Shown one piece after another: positions 10,908-20,212 of a DNA stretch of 59,388 nt (position 1 is the stretch's first letter; every line of letters begins with the position of its first letter). The stretch comes from Cellulosimicrobium sp. CUA-896 (GTDB lineage: Bacteria; Actinomycetota; Actinomycetes; Actinomycetales; Cellulomonadaceae): the NCBI RefSeq assembly GCF_001942335.1, contig NZ_MKKH01000017.1:1-59388 (forward strand), read 5' to 3'. The notes beneath the pieces are model-generated. The model ran no database searches. It saw only the letters and a list, made by a program, of their open reading frames with translations, and was not told the DNA's origin. A program made the position numbers and the translations under genes.

Positions 10908-11998
10908 GTCGCCGTCCCGAGGAGCAGGAGGTCGTCGTCGGACCACGTGATCCCGACCGGCTCGTCCTCGGCGAAGCGCCGCGTGCCGGGCGGGCACGCG
11001 AGCAGCTCGGTGCCGTCGGCGGCGCGCAGGCGGTACTCGTAGCGCTCGCCCGTGAAGCCCACGGACAGGACCGTGCGCGCGCGGCACCGTCCCCGGTGCC
11101 GGCACCGTCGGCGGGCGCGGTGCCGGCGGGGTCGACGAGCACGACGTGCTCGGGACGCAGCGCGACGGTCTCGGACCGCTCGGTGCGCGGGACGGCGCGG
11201 CCCAGCACCGTGCGCCGCCCGTCCGCCTCGCGCACCGGCAGCAGGTTCGCCGCGCGACGAAGTCGGCGGTGAAGCGCGTGCGCGGGGCGCGGTAGAGCTC
11301 CTCGGGCGTGCCGAGCTGCTCGAGCCCGCCGTGCGCGAGCAGCGCGACACGGTCCGACAGCGCGAGCGCCTCCGCCTGGTCGTGCGTGACGAACACGGTC
11401 GTCGTGCCGACCTCGCGCTGGAGCTCGCGCAGCTCGTGGCGCATCTGCCGGCGCAGCTTCGCGTCGAGGTTCGACAGTGGCTCGTCGAGCAGCAGCACGC
11501 GCGGCCGGGTGACGAGTGCGCGGGCGATCGCGACACGCTGCTGCTGGCCGCCCGAGAGCTGCTGCGGGTACCGGTCGGCGTAGTCGGAGAGGTGGACGAG
11601 CCGCAGCGCGTCGGCCACGCGCTCGTCCCGCTCCGCGCGCGGCACGCGGCGCGTGCGCAGCCCGTACTCGAGGTTGCGCCGCACCGTCATGTGGGGGAAC
11701 AGGGCGTAGCTCTGGAAGACGAGCCCCGTCTCGCGCCGGTTCGGGGCGACGTGGGTGACGTCCTGGCCGTCGATGGCGACGGTCCCCGTCGTCGGCGCGA
11801 CGAACCCGGCGAGCACGCTGAGGAGCGTGGACTTGCCGCAGCCCGACGGGCCGAGGACGGAGACGAACTCGCCCGCCTCGATCGTCAGCTCGTCGAGCTC
11901 GAGCACGGGCGGGCCGCCGTAGCCCACGCTCAGCCCGCGGATCTCCACGCGCCCTGCGTCGTCGTGCCCGTCGTGCGGGCCGTCGTCGGTGCCGTCAT
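10904..11998 (-). CDS. ABC transporter ATP-binding protein, PotA-like, three missing bases
   Basis: ATPase of the importer, about 365 residues. It has Walker A GPSGCGKST, the Q-loop Gln in GLVFQSYALFPH, signature LSGGQQQR, Walker B VLLLDEPLSNLDAK and switch His in VFVTHDQAEAL, followed by a C-terminal TOBE-type region (VALRPEHVVLVDP, WSDDDLLLLGTAT). Missing bases lie near 11250 and 11090 in the C-terminal third. A third between the start and 11950 would join the ATG at 11998, which overlaps the substrate-binding protein stop as TGATG, to the frame beginning VEIRGLSVGYGG. Without it the start would be GTG at 11948. The overlap makes the upstream ATG the better choice. Confidence 0.88.
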
Positions 11999-13137
11999 CA
12001 GCCGAAGATCTGCTGCCAGCGCGCCTGCAGGTCGGGCAGCTGCGGCGTGATGGCCTCGTAGTCGACCCACACGAAGTCGTCGTACGCGCCCTCGCCGCTG
12101 GCGATCTGCTCGTCGAACTGCGCCGGGTAGACGTTCTCGTCGTTGGACGCCGCGTACCAGGTGCCCTCGGAGAAGACGGGCTGGTACTCGCTCGAGGCGA
12201 CGTAGTTCAGGAACTCGTACGCGAGGTCCTCCTCCTCGGTGCCCTCCGCGACGAAGAGCGACGTCAGGGCGCCCACGGAGCCCGACTCGGGGTAGGAGTA
12301 GCCGATCGGCTCGCCCTGGTTCTGCTGCACGAACGCGCGCCCGTCCCAGTGCGCCGCGACCCACGCGTCGCCGTTGGCGAGCGCGGTCTCGACGCTCGTG
12401 CCGTCCGCCGGGAAGGCCGACGCGCAGTCCGCGAGCGTCTCGAGCTGCTCGAAGGCCGCGTCGACGTCGTCGGGGTTCGTGATCGTGCCGCCCGCCTCGT
12501 CGATCAGGCCGGCGAGGAACTCCACGCCCGTGTTGAACGTCAGCGGGGACACCGCCACGTGCCCGCAGTACGCGGGGTCGAGGAGGTCGGACCACGCGGT
12601 CGGCGGCTCGTCGACCTGGTCGGTGCGGTAGGCGATGCCGGTCGAGCCGACCGTCAGCGGGACGCCGTACTGGGTGCCGTCGACGTTGCTCTGCTCCACG
12701 AGCACGGAGTTGAGCTGGTCGAACTCGGCGATGCGGTCGGTCTCGAGCTCGGCGACGACGCCCGCGGACACGGCGCTGGGGATGACGTTGGGCGTGAACG
12801 CGACGACGTCGTAGGCCGGCGTGCCGCCCTGCGTCGAGCGCAGCGCGGTCAGCCAGTCCGCCGGCCCGCCGGGGACGAGCTCGACCGTCGCGCCCGTGTC
12901 CTCCTCGAACGGCTCGACGAACGCCTCGGTGAACGACTCGCCCCACGAGCCGGCGTAGACGGCGACCGTGAGCGTGCGGCCCGACAGGTCGCCCGACGCG
13001 TCGTCGCCCGAGCCGGTGTCGGTGTCGGAGCCGGACGAGCACGCGGCGAGCCCGGCGGTCAGCGCGAGCGTGGAGGTGACGGCGAGCGTGCGGGGGAGCC
13101 CGGTGCGGGCGGCTCGACGCGGGGTGCGGGAGGTCAT
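11998..13137 (-). CDS. Substrate-binding lipoprotein of the ABC importer, PotD-like
   Basis: Extracellular lipoprotein of 379 residues that captures the transported compound. It has a type II signal peptide with twin Arg residues, a hydrophobic core and a lipobox ending GLAAC (Cys33), then a Ser/Asp/Gly-rich linker. The mature part begins [18 protein letters not shown], typical of spermidine/putrescine-type solute-binding proteins, and contains the family stretch TAWSDLLDP. An AAGGA ribosome-binding site precedes the ATG. It lies 73 nt after the amidase, the widest gap in the upper half of the operon, and overlaps the ATPase start. The ligand is unknown. The frame is intact. Confidence 0.9.
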   Translation of the reverse strand: MTSRTPRRAARTGLPRTLAVTSTLALTAGLAACSSGSDTDTGSGDDASGDLSGRTLTVAVYAGSWGESFTEAFVEPFEEDTGATVELVPGGPADWLTALRSTQGGTPAYDVVAFTPNVIPSAVSAGVVAELETDRIAEFDQLNSVLVEQSNVDGTQYGVPLTVGSTGIAYRTDQVDEPPTAWSDLLDPAYCGHVAVSPLTFNTGVEFLAGLIDEAGGTITNPDDVDAAFEQLETLADCASAFPADGTSVETALANGDAWVAAHWDGRAFVQQNQGEPIGYSYPESGSVGALTSLFVAEGTEEEDLAYEFLNYVASSEYQPVFSEGTWYAASNDENVYPAQFDEQIASGEGAYDDFVWVDYEAITPQLPDLQARWQQIFG

Positions 13138-13210
13138 GGGGATCTCGTTCCTTCGGGTCGTGCACCGGGTCGTGGGGACCGCGGCGGGGACGGGAGGGGT
13201 GCCGGGCGGG

Positions 13211-14627
13211 TCAGGCGTCGGCGTGGTGCGGCGGCCGGCGCCGGTCCCAGGCGTAGTGGCGCTCGAGGACCTGACCGAGCCGCAGGAGACAGTCCTCGCG
13301 GCCTGCGGGGCGACGAGCTGCGTGCCGAGCGGCAGGCCGTCGTCGTCGAGGTGCGTGGGCAGGGTGAGGGCGGGCACGCCGATCATGCTGGGCACCGTCG
13401 TGAAGGCCAGTGTGCGCTCGTAGACGACGGACTCGCGCGACGGGGCCTGGCGCGCGAGCTCGTCGAGCACGACGCCCACCGCGGGCACGCGCGTCGCCGT
13501 CGTCGGGGTGAGCACGACGTCGACGTCACGGAACAGCGCCGCGGTCGTCGCGCGGGCGAGGGCGCGGACCCGGACGGCCGCGCGGACGTAGTCGGCCGCC
13601 GAGAGGCCGTCCGCCTGCGCCATGACGCGGTGGATGTAGGGCTGGAGCAGCTCCGGGTGGTCGAGCGGCGTCTGCTGCAGCCAGGCCGGGATGACCACCC
13701 CGGGGTAGAGGTCCATGAGCTCGGCGCCCTCGTCCGGCGGGTCGAGCGCGACGACGGTGTGGCCCTGGGAGCGCAGCACGTCGGCGACGTCCTCGACCGC
13801 GGCGACGCACGCGGCGTCGACGGCGATCCGGGCGTCGGAGGACCGCGTGAGCAGCCCGACGCGCAGCGGGTCGGGCGCGCGGTCGAGGTCGGCGAGGAGG
13901 TCGGGCGACGAGGACGGGACCTGCCACGCGAGCGGGTCCGGCGCGGCGAGCCGCGACACGACCGCCGCCGTGTCGCGCACCGTCCACGTCACGACGCCCT
14001 CGGTCGCGCCACCCTCCCAGCCCTGGACACGCTGGGGCAGCAGGCCGCGCGAGGGCTTGAGCCCGACGAGCCCGCAGAACGCCGCGGGGACGCGCAGCGA
14101 GCCGCCGCCGTCGCTCGCGAGCGCGACGGGGACGATGCCGGCCGCGACCGCGGCGGCCGACCCCCCGCTCGACCCGCCGGGGGAGCGGTCGAGGTCCCAC
14201 GGGTTGTGCGTGGTGCCGGAACGCGGGCTCTCGCACGACGTGGTCATCGCGAGCTCGGGCGTCGCGGCGCGGCCGACCTGGACGAAGCCCGCGGCGAACG
14301 CGGCCGCCGGGAGGAGGTCGGTCGCGTCGGCGGGGGTCTCGTCGATCGCGAGCGAGCCGCGCGTCCACGCTGGCCCGCGACGGAGAACGTGTCCTTCACG
14401 GTCAGCGGGACGCCCGCGAAGGGCGCGAGCGGCGCCCCGGCGGCCCGCGACCGGTCGACCGCCCGGTCCACCTTGTCGGCCGCCGCGAGCGTCGCGACGT
14501 CGTCGCGCCACACGAGCGACCGCACGGCCGGGTCGACGGCGTCGGCACGGGCGAGCGCCGCCTCCGCGACGGCGCGCGCGGTCGTGCTGCCGGACCGGAT
14601 CCGGGCAGCCGTGTCCATCACCGACAT
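13211..14627 (-). CDS. Amidase (amidase-signature family), two missing bases
   Basis: Amidase of the Ser-cisSer-Lys class, about 470 residues when bases near 14372 and 13300 are restored. The catalytic Lys is in [14 protein letters not shown]. The signature [18 protein letters not shown] holds the cis-Ser and nucleophile Ser, and [19 protein letters not shown] follows as in the family. The end is [13 protein letters not shown] before the stop. The start is uncertain: ATG 14627 (MSVMDTAAR) is used, but ATG 14618 and GTG 14651 are in frame and none has a clear ribosome-binding site. It is the first gene of the minus-strand cluster and probably hydrolyses an amide made by, or imported with, the pathway. 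Confidence 0.85.
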
Positions 14628-14637
14628 ATGTGATGGA
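14614..14637. promoter_or_regulatory. Perfect 8-bp inverted repeat over the amidase start, candidate operator
   Basis: TCCATCAC and GTGATGGA flank the 8-base spacer CGACATAT. The repeat covers the proposed amidase start codons, next to the divergent MocR-like gene. A dimeric repressor or activator could bind here. No regulator is proven. Confidence 0.5.
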
Positions 14638-14828
14638 AGATTCGGGGTCACGGGTAGACGTTAACCATCGGACGGCGACCGCTCCAAGCCGGTTCCTGCA
14701 GGGTCCAGGTGCTGAGACGGGCGTGGCGGGTTGACCCCGGAAGCGGCGCGGTCGCGGAATCGCCTGGTATACATCTGGATGAAAACGCTCGCCAGCGCAC
14801 GCGGGCACGCACGGACCGGCGAGGAGCC

Positions 14829-16222
14829 ATGACGACGACACGACCCGACGGCGGGGGCGCACCCCCGGGCGTCGATCCCGACCTGTTCGCCTCGGTGCGC
14901 GGCGTCTCCGGGCCCGTGCTCGCCGAGCGGATCACGTCCTGGATCGAGCAGGGCGTCCTCGCGCCCGGCACCCGTCTGCCCACGATCGAGGAGGTCGCCA
15001 CGGCGTCCGGCCTCGGGCGGTCCACCGTCGCCGGGACGTGGTCGCTGCTCGTCGACCGCGGGCTCGTGCAGACCCGCCGCCGGGGCGGGACGATCGTCGT
15101 CGGCCCGCCGAGCGCCCCCGCCTGGCCCCGCGCGGGCGAGCCGCCCGTGTTCGCCGGCTGGTCCTCGGTGGACCTCGCGTCCGCGCACCCGACGGCGACC
15201 GGCTCCCCGACCTCCTCGAGGCGTTCGAGCGCAGCCTGCGCGAGCCCCACACCAACTCGCTGCGCCGCGAGGCCATCACGCCGGCGCTGCTCGACGCCGT
15301 CCGCCAGGACTGGCCCTTCGACGCCGCCGAGTGGGTCACGGTGAGCGGCGCGGGCGAGGCCACGCTCCTCACCGCGGAGGCCGCGACCGCCCCGGGCGGC
15401 CTCGTCGCCGTCCAGGAGCCCGCGGTCTCCGGGACGATCGGCAACCTGCGCTCGGTGGGCTTCGAGGTCGTCGGGGTCGCGTCCGACGCGTCCGGTCCCG
15501 TGCCGGAGGCGCTCGAGCGCGCCCTCGCCGCGGGCGCGCGGACGTTCGTGTACCAGCCGGGCGGCGAGTTCTCGCTCGAGGGCGGGGTGACCCCGCAGCG
15601 CCTCGCCGAGCTCGCCGACGTGCTGCGCGCGCACGCCCCGGACGCGTGGGTGCTCGAGGAGGACGTGCTCGGCCCCCTCGCGCCCGTGCGGCCGCTCAGC
15701 CTGGGCGAGCTGCTGCCAGGCCGGGTCGTGCGCGTCACGTCGTTCTGCCGCGCGTTCGGCCTCGACCTGCGGACCACGGTCGTCGGCGGTGCGCGCGAGG
15801 TGGTGCTGGGGGTGCGCCGCCTGCGCAGCCACGGCATCCTCGCGCAGAGCCGCATCCTCCAGAACGCGCTCGCCCACCTGCTCGTCACGCCGAGCGTGGG
15901 GACGCTGGTCGCGGACTCCGGGCGCTGGTACGCCGACCGCGCGGCCGACCTCGCCACGGCGCTCGCGGCCCACGACGTGCGCACCTCGACCCCTCCGGGC
16001 GGCCTCGTCGTGTGGGTGCGCGCCGAGAACGAGGACGAGGCGCTCGCCGAGCTCGGCGCGCGCGGGATCGTCCTCACGCCGTCGTCGCGCACCTTCGTGA
16101 GCCCGCCGCGGCCCGCGTGGCTCCGCGTGGCGACGCCGCAGATCCCGGCGGACCCCGCGCGCGTCGGCGAGCTCGCCGACGTCCTCGCGAGCGCCGCCCG
16201 GGCCGCCCTCCTCGCGGGGTAG
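14829..16222 (+). CDS. MocR-like GntR/aminotransferase-fold regulator lacking the PLP lysine, one missing base
   Basis: Regulator of about 464 residues. The N-terminal GntR winged helix ([20 protein letters not shown] then [20 protein letters not shown]) is followed by a fold-type I aminotransferase domain. A missing base near 15191 separates the two parts. At the place where MocR proteins have SFSK with the PLP Schiff-base lysine, this protein reads [12 protein letters not shown], so the lysine is Arg (about residue 308). The cofactor-site aspartate motif is also altered ([12 protein letters not shown]). The ATG at 14829 has a GAGGAG site. It is divergent from the amidase/ABC/hydantoinase cluster and is its likely controller, possibly sensing a ligand without PLP chemistry. 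Confidence 0.85.
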
Positions 16223-16357
16223 CCGAGCGCTCTCCCGGAACCGGCCGCTCCTCCTGGTGGGACGGCCGGGCGTCGACGCCGTCCCCAGATGCGACCGGGA
16301 CGACCCCGCCCGACGCTGGACGTCCGCTCGTCGCGTCGAGAAGCAGGCGCGTGCCGT

Positions 16358-16385
16358 GGACGTCCCGCGCAGCGGCGGGACGTCC
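16358..16385 (+). promoter_or_regulatory. Leader hairpin before manganese catalase
   Basis: Perfect 11-bp inverted repeat, GGACGTCCCGC and GCGGGACGTCC around the loop GCAGCG, ending 20 nt before the catalase ATG. It could be an operator or an RNA hairpin in the 5' leader. The rest of the 183-nt gap after the MocR gene shows nothing else I recognise. Confidence 0.45.
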
Positions 16386-16405
16386 GGACTCCCGAGGGAG
16401 AGACG

Positions 16406-17287
16406 ATGTTCTTCCACCGTCAAGAGCTCCAGCACAAGGCCAAGCCCGACAAGCCCGACGCCGTCTACGCCCGCAAGCTGCAGGAGGTGCTGGGCGGGCA
16501 GTACGGCGAGATCACCGTCGCCATGCAGTACGGGTTCCAGTCGTGGAACGCCCACCTGCCCGGCAAGTACCGCGACCTGCTCTACGGCATCGGTGCCGAG
16601 GAGATGGGGCACGTCGAGATGCTCGCGACGATGATCTCCCAGCTCCTCGCGGACGCCCCGCTCGGCGTCGTCGATGGCGCGGTGCAGGACGACCCGACGG
16701 TCGCCGCGATCGTCGGCGGGACCGACCCGCAGCAGGCGATCGTCGCGGGCGCGGGCGCGCGCCCGGTCGACTCCAACGGAAACCCGTGGACCGCCGGTTA
16801 CGTGACCGCGAGCGGCAACATGCTCGCCGACTTCACGGCGAACGCGAACGCCGAGATGCAGGGCCGGCTCCAGGTGTCCCGGCTGTACCACATGACCGAC
16901 GACCGCGGGGTGAAGGACCTCCTGGCGTTCCTGCTCGCGCGGGACACCATGCACCAGAACCAGTGGCTCGCCGCAGCGCAGGAGCTGCGCGACGAGGGGA
17001 TCGAGGAGCTGCCCGTGCCCAGCACGTTCCCGCAGAACAAGGAGCACACCGAGTCGTCCTACCAGTACATCAACTTCTCGGACGGCGAGCACGCGTCCGA
17101 GGGGCGCTGGGCGAGCGGACCGACGCCGGACGGCAAGGGCACGTTCGAGTACGTCGCCACCCCGCCGCCCGGCGTGCCGATGCCGCCGCCCACGCAGCCC
17201 GACCCGCGGTTCCACGGGACGACCGCCAAGCCGTCGACGCTCGACAAGGCCACAGGGGTCGTCAAGGACGCCCTGCACAAGGAATGA
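16406..17287 (+). CDS. Manganese (non-haem) catalase
   Basis: Dimanganese catalase converting hydrogen peroxide to water and oxygen, 293 residues, intact. All five metal ligands of the family can be placed: E35 (GQYGE), E66 and H69 (GAEEMGHVE), E150 (NANAEMQ) and H183 (RDTMHQNQ). The C-terminus is Pro-rich and ends in a charged tail. The ATG at 16406 follows a GAGGGAGAG ribosome-binding site. A short membrane protein follows and may be cotranscribed. With the glutathione peroxidase elsewhere in the window it suggests peroxide defence. Confidence 0.95.
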   Translation: MFFHRQELQHKAKPDKPDAVYARKLQEVLGGQYGEITVAMQYGFQSWNAHLPGKYRDLLYGIGAEEMGHVEMLATMISQLLADAPLGVVDGAVQDDPTVAAIVGGTDPQQAIVAGAGARPVDSNGNPWTAGYVTASGNMLADFTANANAEMQGRLQVSRLYHMTDDRGVKDLLAFLLARDTMHQNQWLAAAQELRDEGIEELPVPSTFPQNKEHTESSYQYINFSDGEHASEGRWASGPTPDGKGTFEYVATPPPGVPMPPPTQPDPRFHGTTAKPSTLDKATGVVKDALHKE

Positions 17288-17353
17288 AGGGGGACGACAT
17301 GACCGCATCATCCGCATCCGGCTCGACCGCACGCCCGGCCCGCACCGCACGAG

Positions 17354-17764
17354 GTGTCCACCAGTACCTCGCGCTTGATCATCGGGATCGTCTACCTGCT
17401 CATCGGGGTCATCGGGTTCGCGATCACGGGCTTCGACGGGTGGCTCGAGCACGACCACTCGCAGACGCTCCTCGGGTTCGCGATCAACCCGCTCCACAAC
17501 GTCGTCCACCTCCTCGTCGGACTGCTCGGCGTGCTCCTGTGGAGCCGGTCGGCGAGCGCCCGCACCTACGGGTGGATCCTCGCGATCGGGTACGGCGCCA
17601 CGTTCGTCTACGGCCTGATCGTCGTGAACAACGAGGACGCGAACATCCTCAACATCAACGGCGCCGACAACGTGCTGCACGCCGTCAGCGCCGCCGCGGG
17701 CCTCGCGATCGCGCTGTGGCCCGCCCGTCGGGAGCAGCCGGCGACCGGGACGACCGCGCGGTGA
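17354..17764 (+). CDS. DUF4383 membrane protein
   Basis: Small integral membrane protein of 136 residues with four hydrophobic segments. The DUF4383-like pattern NPLHNVVHLLVGLLG comes after the first helix and NGADNVLHAVSAAAGLAIAL in the last. The function is unknown; the family often accompanies stress genes in actinobacteria. The GTG at 17354 gives VSTSTSRLIIGIVYLL directly before the first helix. An ATG at 17299 with a strong AAGGGGG site lies upstream in another frame; joining it would need an extra base removed or two added, unlike the other breaks in this window, so I did not use it. Confidence 0.75.
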   Translation: MSTSTSRLIIGIVYLLIGVIGFAITGFDGWLEHDHSQTLLGFAINPLHNVVHLLVGLLGVLLWSRSASARTYGWILAIGYGATFVYGLIVVNNEDANILNINGADNVLHAVSAAAGLAIALWPARREQPATGTTAR

Positions 17765-17815
17765 GCACGTCCGGTCCGCGTGCCCCGGTCGTCGGGCCGC
17801 GCGGACCGGGACGCA

Positions 17816-17856
17816 CGGACGGGGGCGCCGGCACCGAGCACCGGCGCCCCCGTCCG
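17816..17856. terminator. Strong bidirectional hairpin terminator
   Basis: A 16-bp perfect stem, CGGACGGGGGCGCCGG and its complement, with a 9-nt loop. It lies between the convergent DUF4383 gene and the small repeat protein gene. There is no T-tract, as is usual in such GC-rich genomes. Confidence 0.7.
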
Positions 17857-17875
17857 CGCGCGAAGTGTGCAGGCC

Positions 17876-18069
17876 TCAGGCGTCGGAGTGGTCCGACGCC
17901 TGGTCTCCCGTCCGCGGGTTCATGCTCGCCGGGTCGGCGTCCGTGTCGCCGCCGTCCGCGGTCCCCGCGCCTGCGCCTCCGCACCCGTGCGCGGGTTGAG
18001 GGACGCCGGGTCCGCGTCGGGGTCCTGGCTCGGGTCGTAGCCGTCGTTGCGCTGGCTGCTCTTGCTCAT
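17876..18069 (-). CDS. Small acidic protein with duplicated DADPASxNPRTG motif, one missing base
   Basis: Hypothetical protein of about 64 residues. The ATG at 18069 is preceded by a very good AGGAGG site, and the start reads MSKSSQRNDGYDPSQDPD. The segment DADPASLNPRTG then appears. After a missing base between about 17965 and 17990, the second frame gives DADPASMNPRTGDQASDHSD and the stop. The two copies differ at one of twelve positions, which argues that both frames are real coding sequence. It is hydrophilic with no membrane segment or Cys. The function is unknown. A strong terminator lies just beyond it. Confidence 0.6.
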
Positions 18070-18294
18070 GTCGTCCTCCTCGCGGTGCGGCGCGCGCCCC
18101 GGTGTCCTGCGGGGCGGCGGTCACTCACCGTGGCACGCCGGTCACGGCCACGCACGCCCTCGTGCGCCGGCACGCGACGGTCGCAGGTCTCGCCGCCGGG
18201 GCGTGCCTGGACGGGCGCTCCTGCCTAGCCTGGTGACCGAGCGGTACCGAGGGGTCGAGAAGCGGCTCGAACGCGCGAGGACGCGGAGGTCGCG

Positions 18295-18744
18295 ATGTCG
18301 GACCAGGTGCCGGAGCGGATGGACCCCTCCCTGGCTGGTCACCCCCGGCTGCGCAGCGTCGCCGAGGTGGCGGAGCTGGCGGGCGTCGTGGCGCCCCTGT
18401 ACGTGCGGTTCAGCGGGGGACCGGCGTCTGACGCCGCCGTCGCGAGCCGCGACCACGAGAGCGGGTGCGTGCTCCCGGGCCTGAGCGTCAACCCGCTCAC
18501 CCCGGAGCCGTGGTGGGACCGCCCGGCCGAGCACTGGGTCGCGCGCCAGCTGTGCCAGTACGCGTACCTCATGACCCCCGAGCGCTTCCCCTGGCTGCTC
18601 ACCGGCACGGTCGTCGGGCGGGGGCCGGACTGCGAGCCGCTCCTCGTCGACACCACCCCGGTGGCCTCGATCGACCCGTCGGTCGTGGCGGAGGCGGGCC
18701 GGCTCTATCGCGAGGTGTTCGACGCCGGCCGCACCAGCACCTGA
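18295..18744 (+). CDS. DUF6098-like hypothetical protein
   Basis: Soluble protein of 149 residues without signal peptide or membrane segment. The central pattern GLSVNPLTPEPWWDRPAEHW, then RQLCQYAYLM and RFPWLLTGTVVGRGPDCEPL, matches what I recall of the DUF6098 family of actinobacteria; the assignment is from memory. A GGAGGT site precedes the ATG. The role is unknown. It stands alone before the P450 gene and the frame is intact. Confidence 0.7.
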   Translation: MSDQVPERMDPSLAGHPRLRSVAEVAELAGVVAPLYVRFSGGPASDAAVASRDHESGCVLPGLSVNPLTPEPWWDRPAEHWVARQLCQYAYLMTPERFPWLLTGTVVGRGPDCEPLLVDTTPVASIDPSVVAEAGRLYREVFDAGRTST

Positions 18745-18808
18745 CCCCGGGCCTGCGAGTGCGCCGGGCGCCGCCTACGGTGGCGGTCCGTCCCTGCCAG
18801 GAGGTCCC

Positions 18809-20187
18809 GTGCCCGACGCCGCCGCACCCGCCCAGCAGTCCCTCCCACCGCGGTCGCTGCCGCGCGCGTCGGTGTCGGACACCCTGCGCGTGGCCGGGAC
18901 GGTCGCCGTCCCGCTGCTCGCGCGCGGGCTGATCGTGCGCCGTCCCGGCGTCGTGCGACGCGCCGAGGCCGTCGACGCCGACCGGCAGGGCGTCCGCCTG
19001 TTCCAGCGGTTGCGCCGCACGTACGGCGCCGGACCGCTGCGACTGCGGGTCCCGGGGCGGCGTGTCGTCGTGCTGCTGGCCCCCGAGCACGTGCACCGCG
19101 TCCTCGCGGAGTCGCCCGACCCGTTCTCGCCCGCCACGAAGGAGAAGGCGTCGGCGCTCGGGCACTTCCAGCCGCACGGCGTGCTGATCTCCACCGGCGC
19201 GACCGCGCGGACCGGCGCCGCTTCACCGAGGACGTCCTCGACAGCGGCCACGCGGTGCACCGCACCGCGGACGCGATGGTCGCGGCCGTCCGCCGCGAGG
19301 TCGCGGACCTGGTCGACGTCGCCGCGCGCGACGGGGAGCTCGACTGGGACGCGTACGCGCGCACGTGGTGGCGGATGGTGCGCCAGCTCGTGCTCGGCAC
19401 GAGCGCCCGCGACGACGAGGCGCTCACCGACGACCTGCACGTGCTGCGCGCGACGGCGAACTGGGCGTTCCTCCACCCCGCGCGCCGTGCACGCCGCGAC
19501 CGCTTCCTCGAGGCGGTCCGGCGCCGGATCGCGTTCGCCGAGCCGGGAAGCCTCGCCGCCTCGATGCCGTTCGCGCACGTCACCGGCCGCACCGAGCCGG
19601 AGCAGCAGGTGCCGCAGTGGCTCTTCGCGTTCGACGCCGCCGCGTGGGCGAGCTACCGGGCGCTCGCGCTGCTCGCGAGCCACCCCGACGCGCTCGCGCG
19701 GGCGCGCGAGGAGATCGCCGGGCGCGACCTCTCGGTGACGCAGGACCTGCCGTACCTGCGCGCCGTCGTGCTCGAGTCGTTGCGCCTGTGGCCGACGACG
19801 CCCGCGCTGCTGCGCGAGACGACGGCGCCCACGCGCTGGGAGGGCAGGCGCGTGCCGGAGGACACGCTCGTCCTCACCTACGCGCCGTACTTCCACCGCG
19901 ACGACGAGCGGCTCGAGGAGGCCGACAGGTTCGCCCCCGAGCTGTGGACGGGGCCGCGGACCGAGGCCGACTGGCCGCTCGTCCCGTTCAGCGCCGGGCC
20001 GGCGGAGTGCCCCGGCCGCAACCTCGTGCTGCACGTGACGAGCACGGTGCTGGCGCTCCTGGTCGACGCGAGCGGCGAGGACGGCCCGCGGCTCGTGGGG
20101 CGGCACCCGCTCGACCCGGACGCCGCGCTGCCGGGCACGCTCGACCCGTTCTCCCTGCGCTTCGCGCTGGGACCCGCGGGGGACTGA
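18809..20187 (+). CDS. Cytochrome P450 with unusual I-helix, one missing base
   Basis: Haem-thiolate enzyme of about 459 residues. The haem-binding loop is PFSAGPAECPGRNL with the proximal Cys. The K-helix is VVLESLRLWP (ExxR), and the PERF-like region reads DRFAPELW. The I-helix is LFAFDAAAWASYRALALL: the acidic Asp is present but the usual Thr pair is Ala-Ala, so oxygen activation may differ from classical P450s. A missing base near 19205 splits the N-terminal quarter from the rest. The GTG at 18809 follows AGGAGG. No ferredoxin or reductase gene is near. The substrate is unknown. Confidence 0.88.
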
Positions 20188-20212
20188 CCGCGGCGAGGGA
20201 ACCGGCGAGAGG

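Noticed and set aside
17284..17353. Upstream ATG (17284 or 17299) with strong ribosome-binding site as start of the DUF4383 gene
   Set aside because: It is in another frame and would need an extra base removed or two restored, unlike the other breaks. Kept only as an alternative to GTG 17354.
14648..17680. Very long antisense open frame (about 1,000 codons) opposite the MocR and catalase genes
   Set aside because: High GC creates long stop-free antisense frames. Its translation is Arg/Glu/His-rich without motifs, while the opposite strand has intact families.
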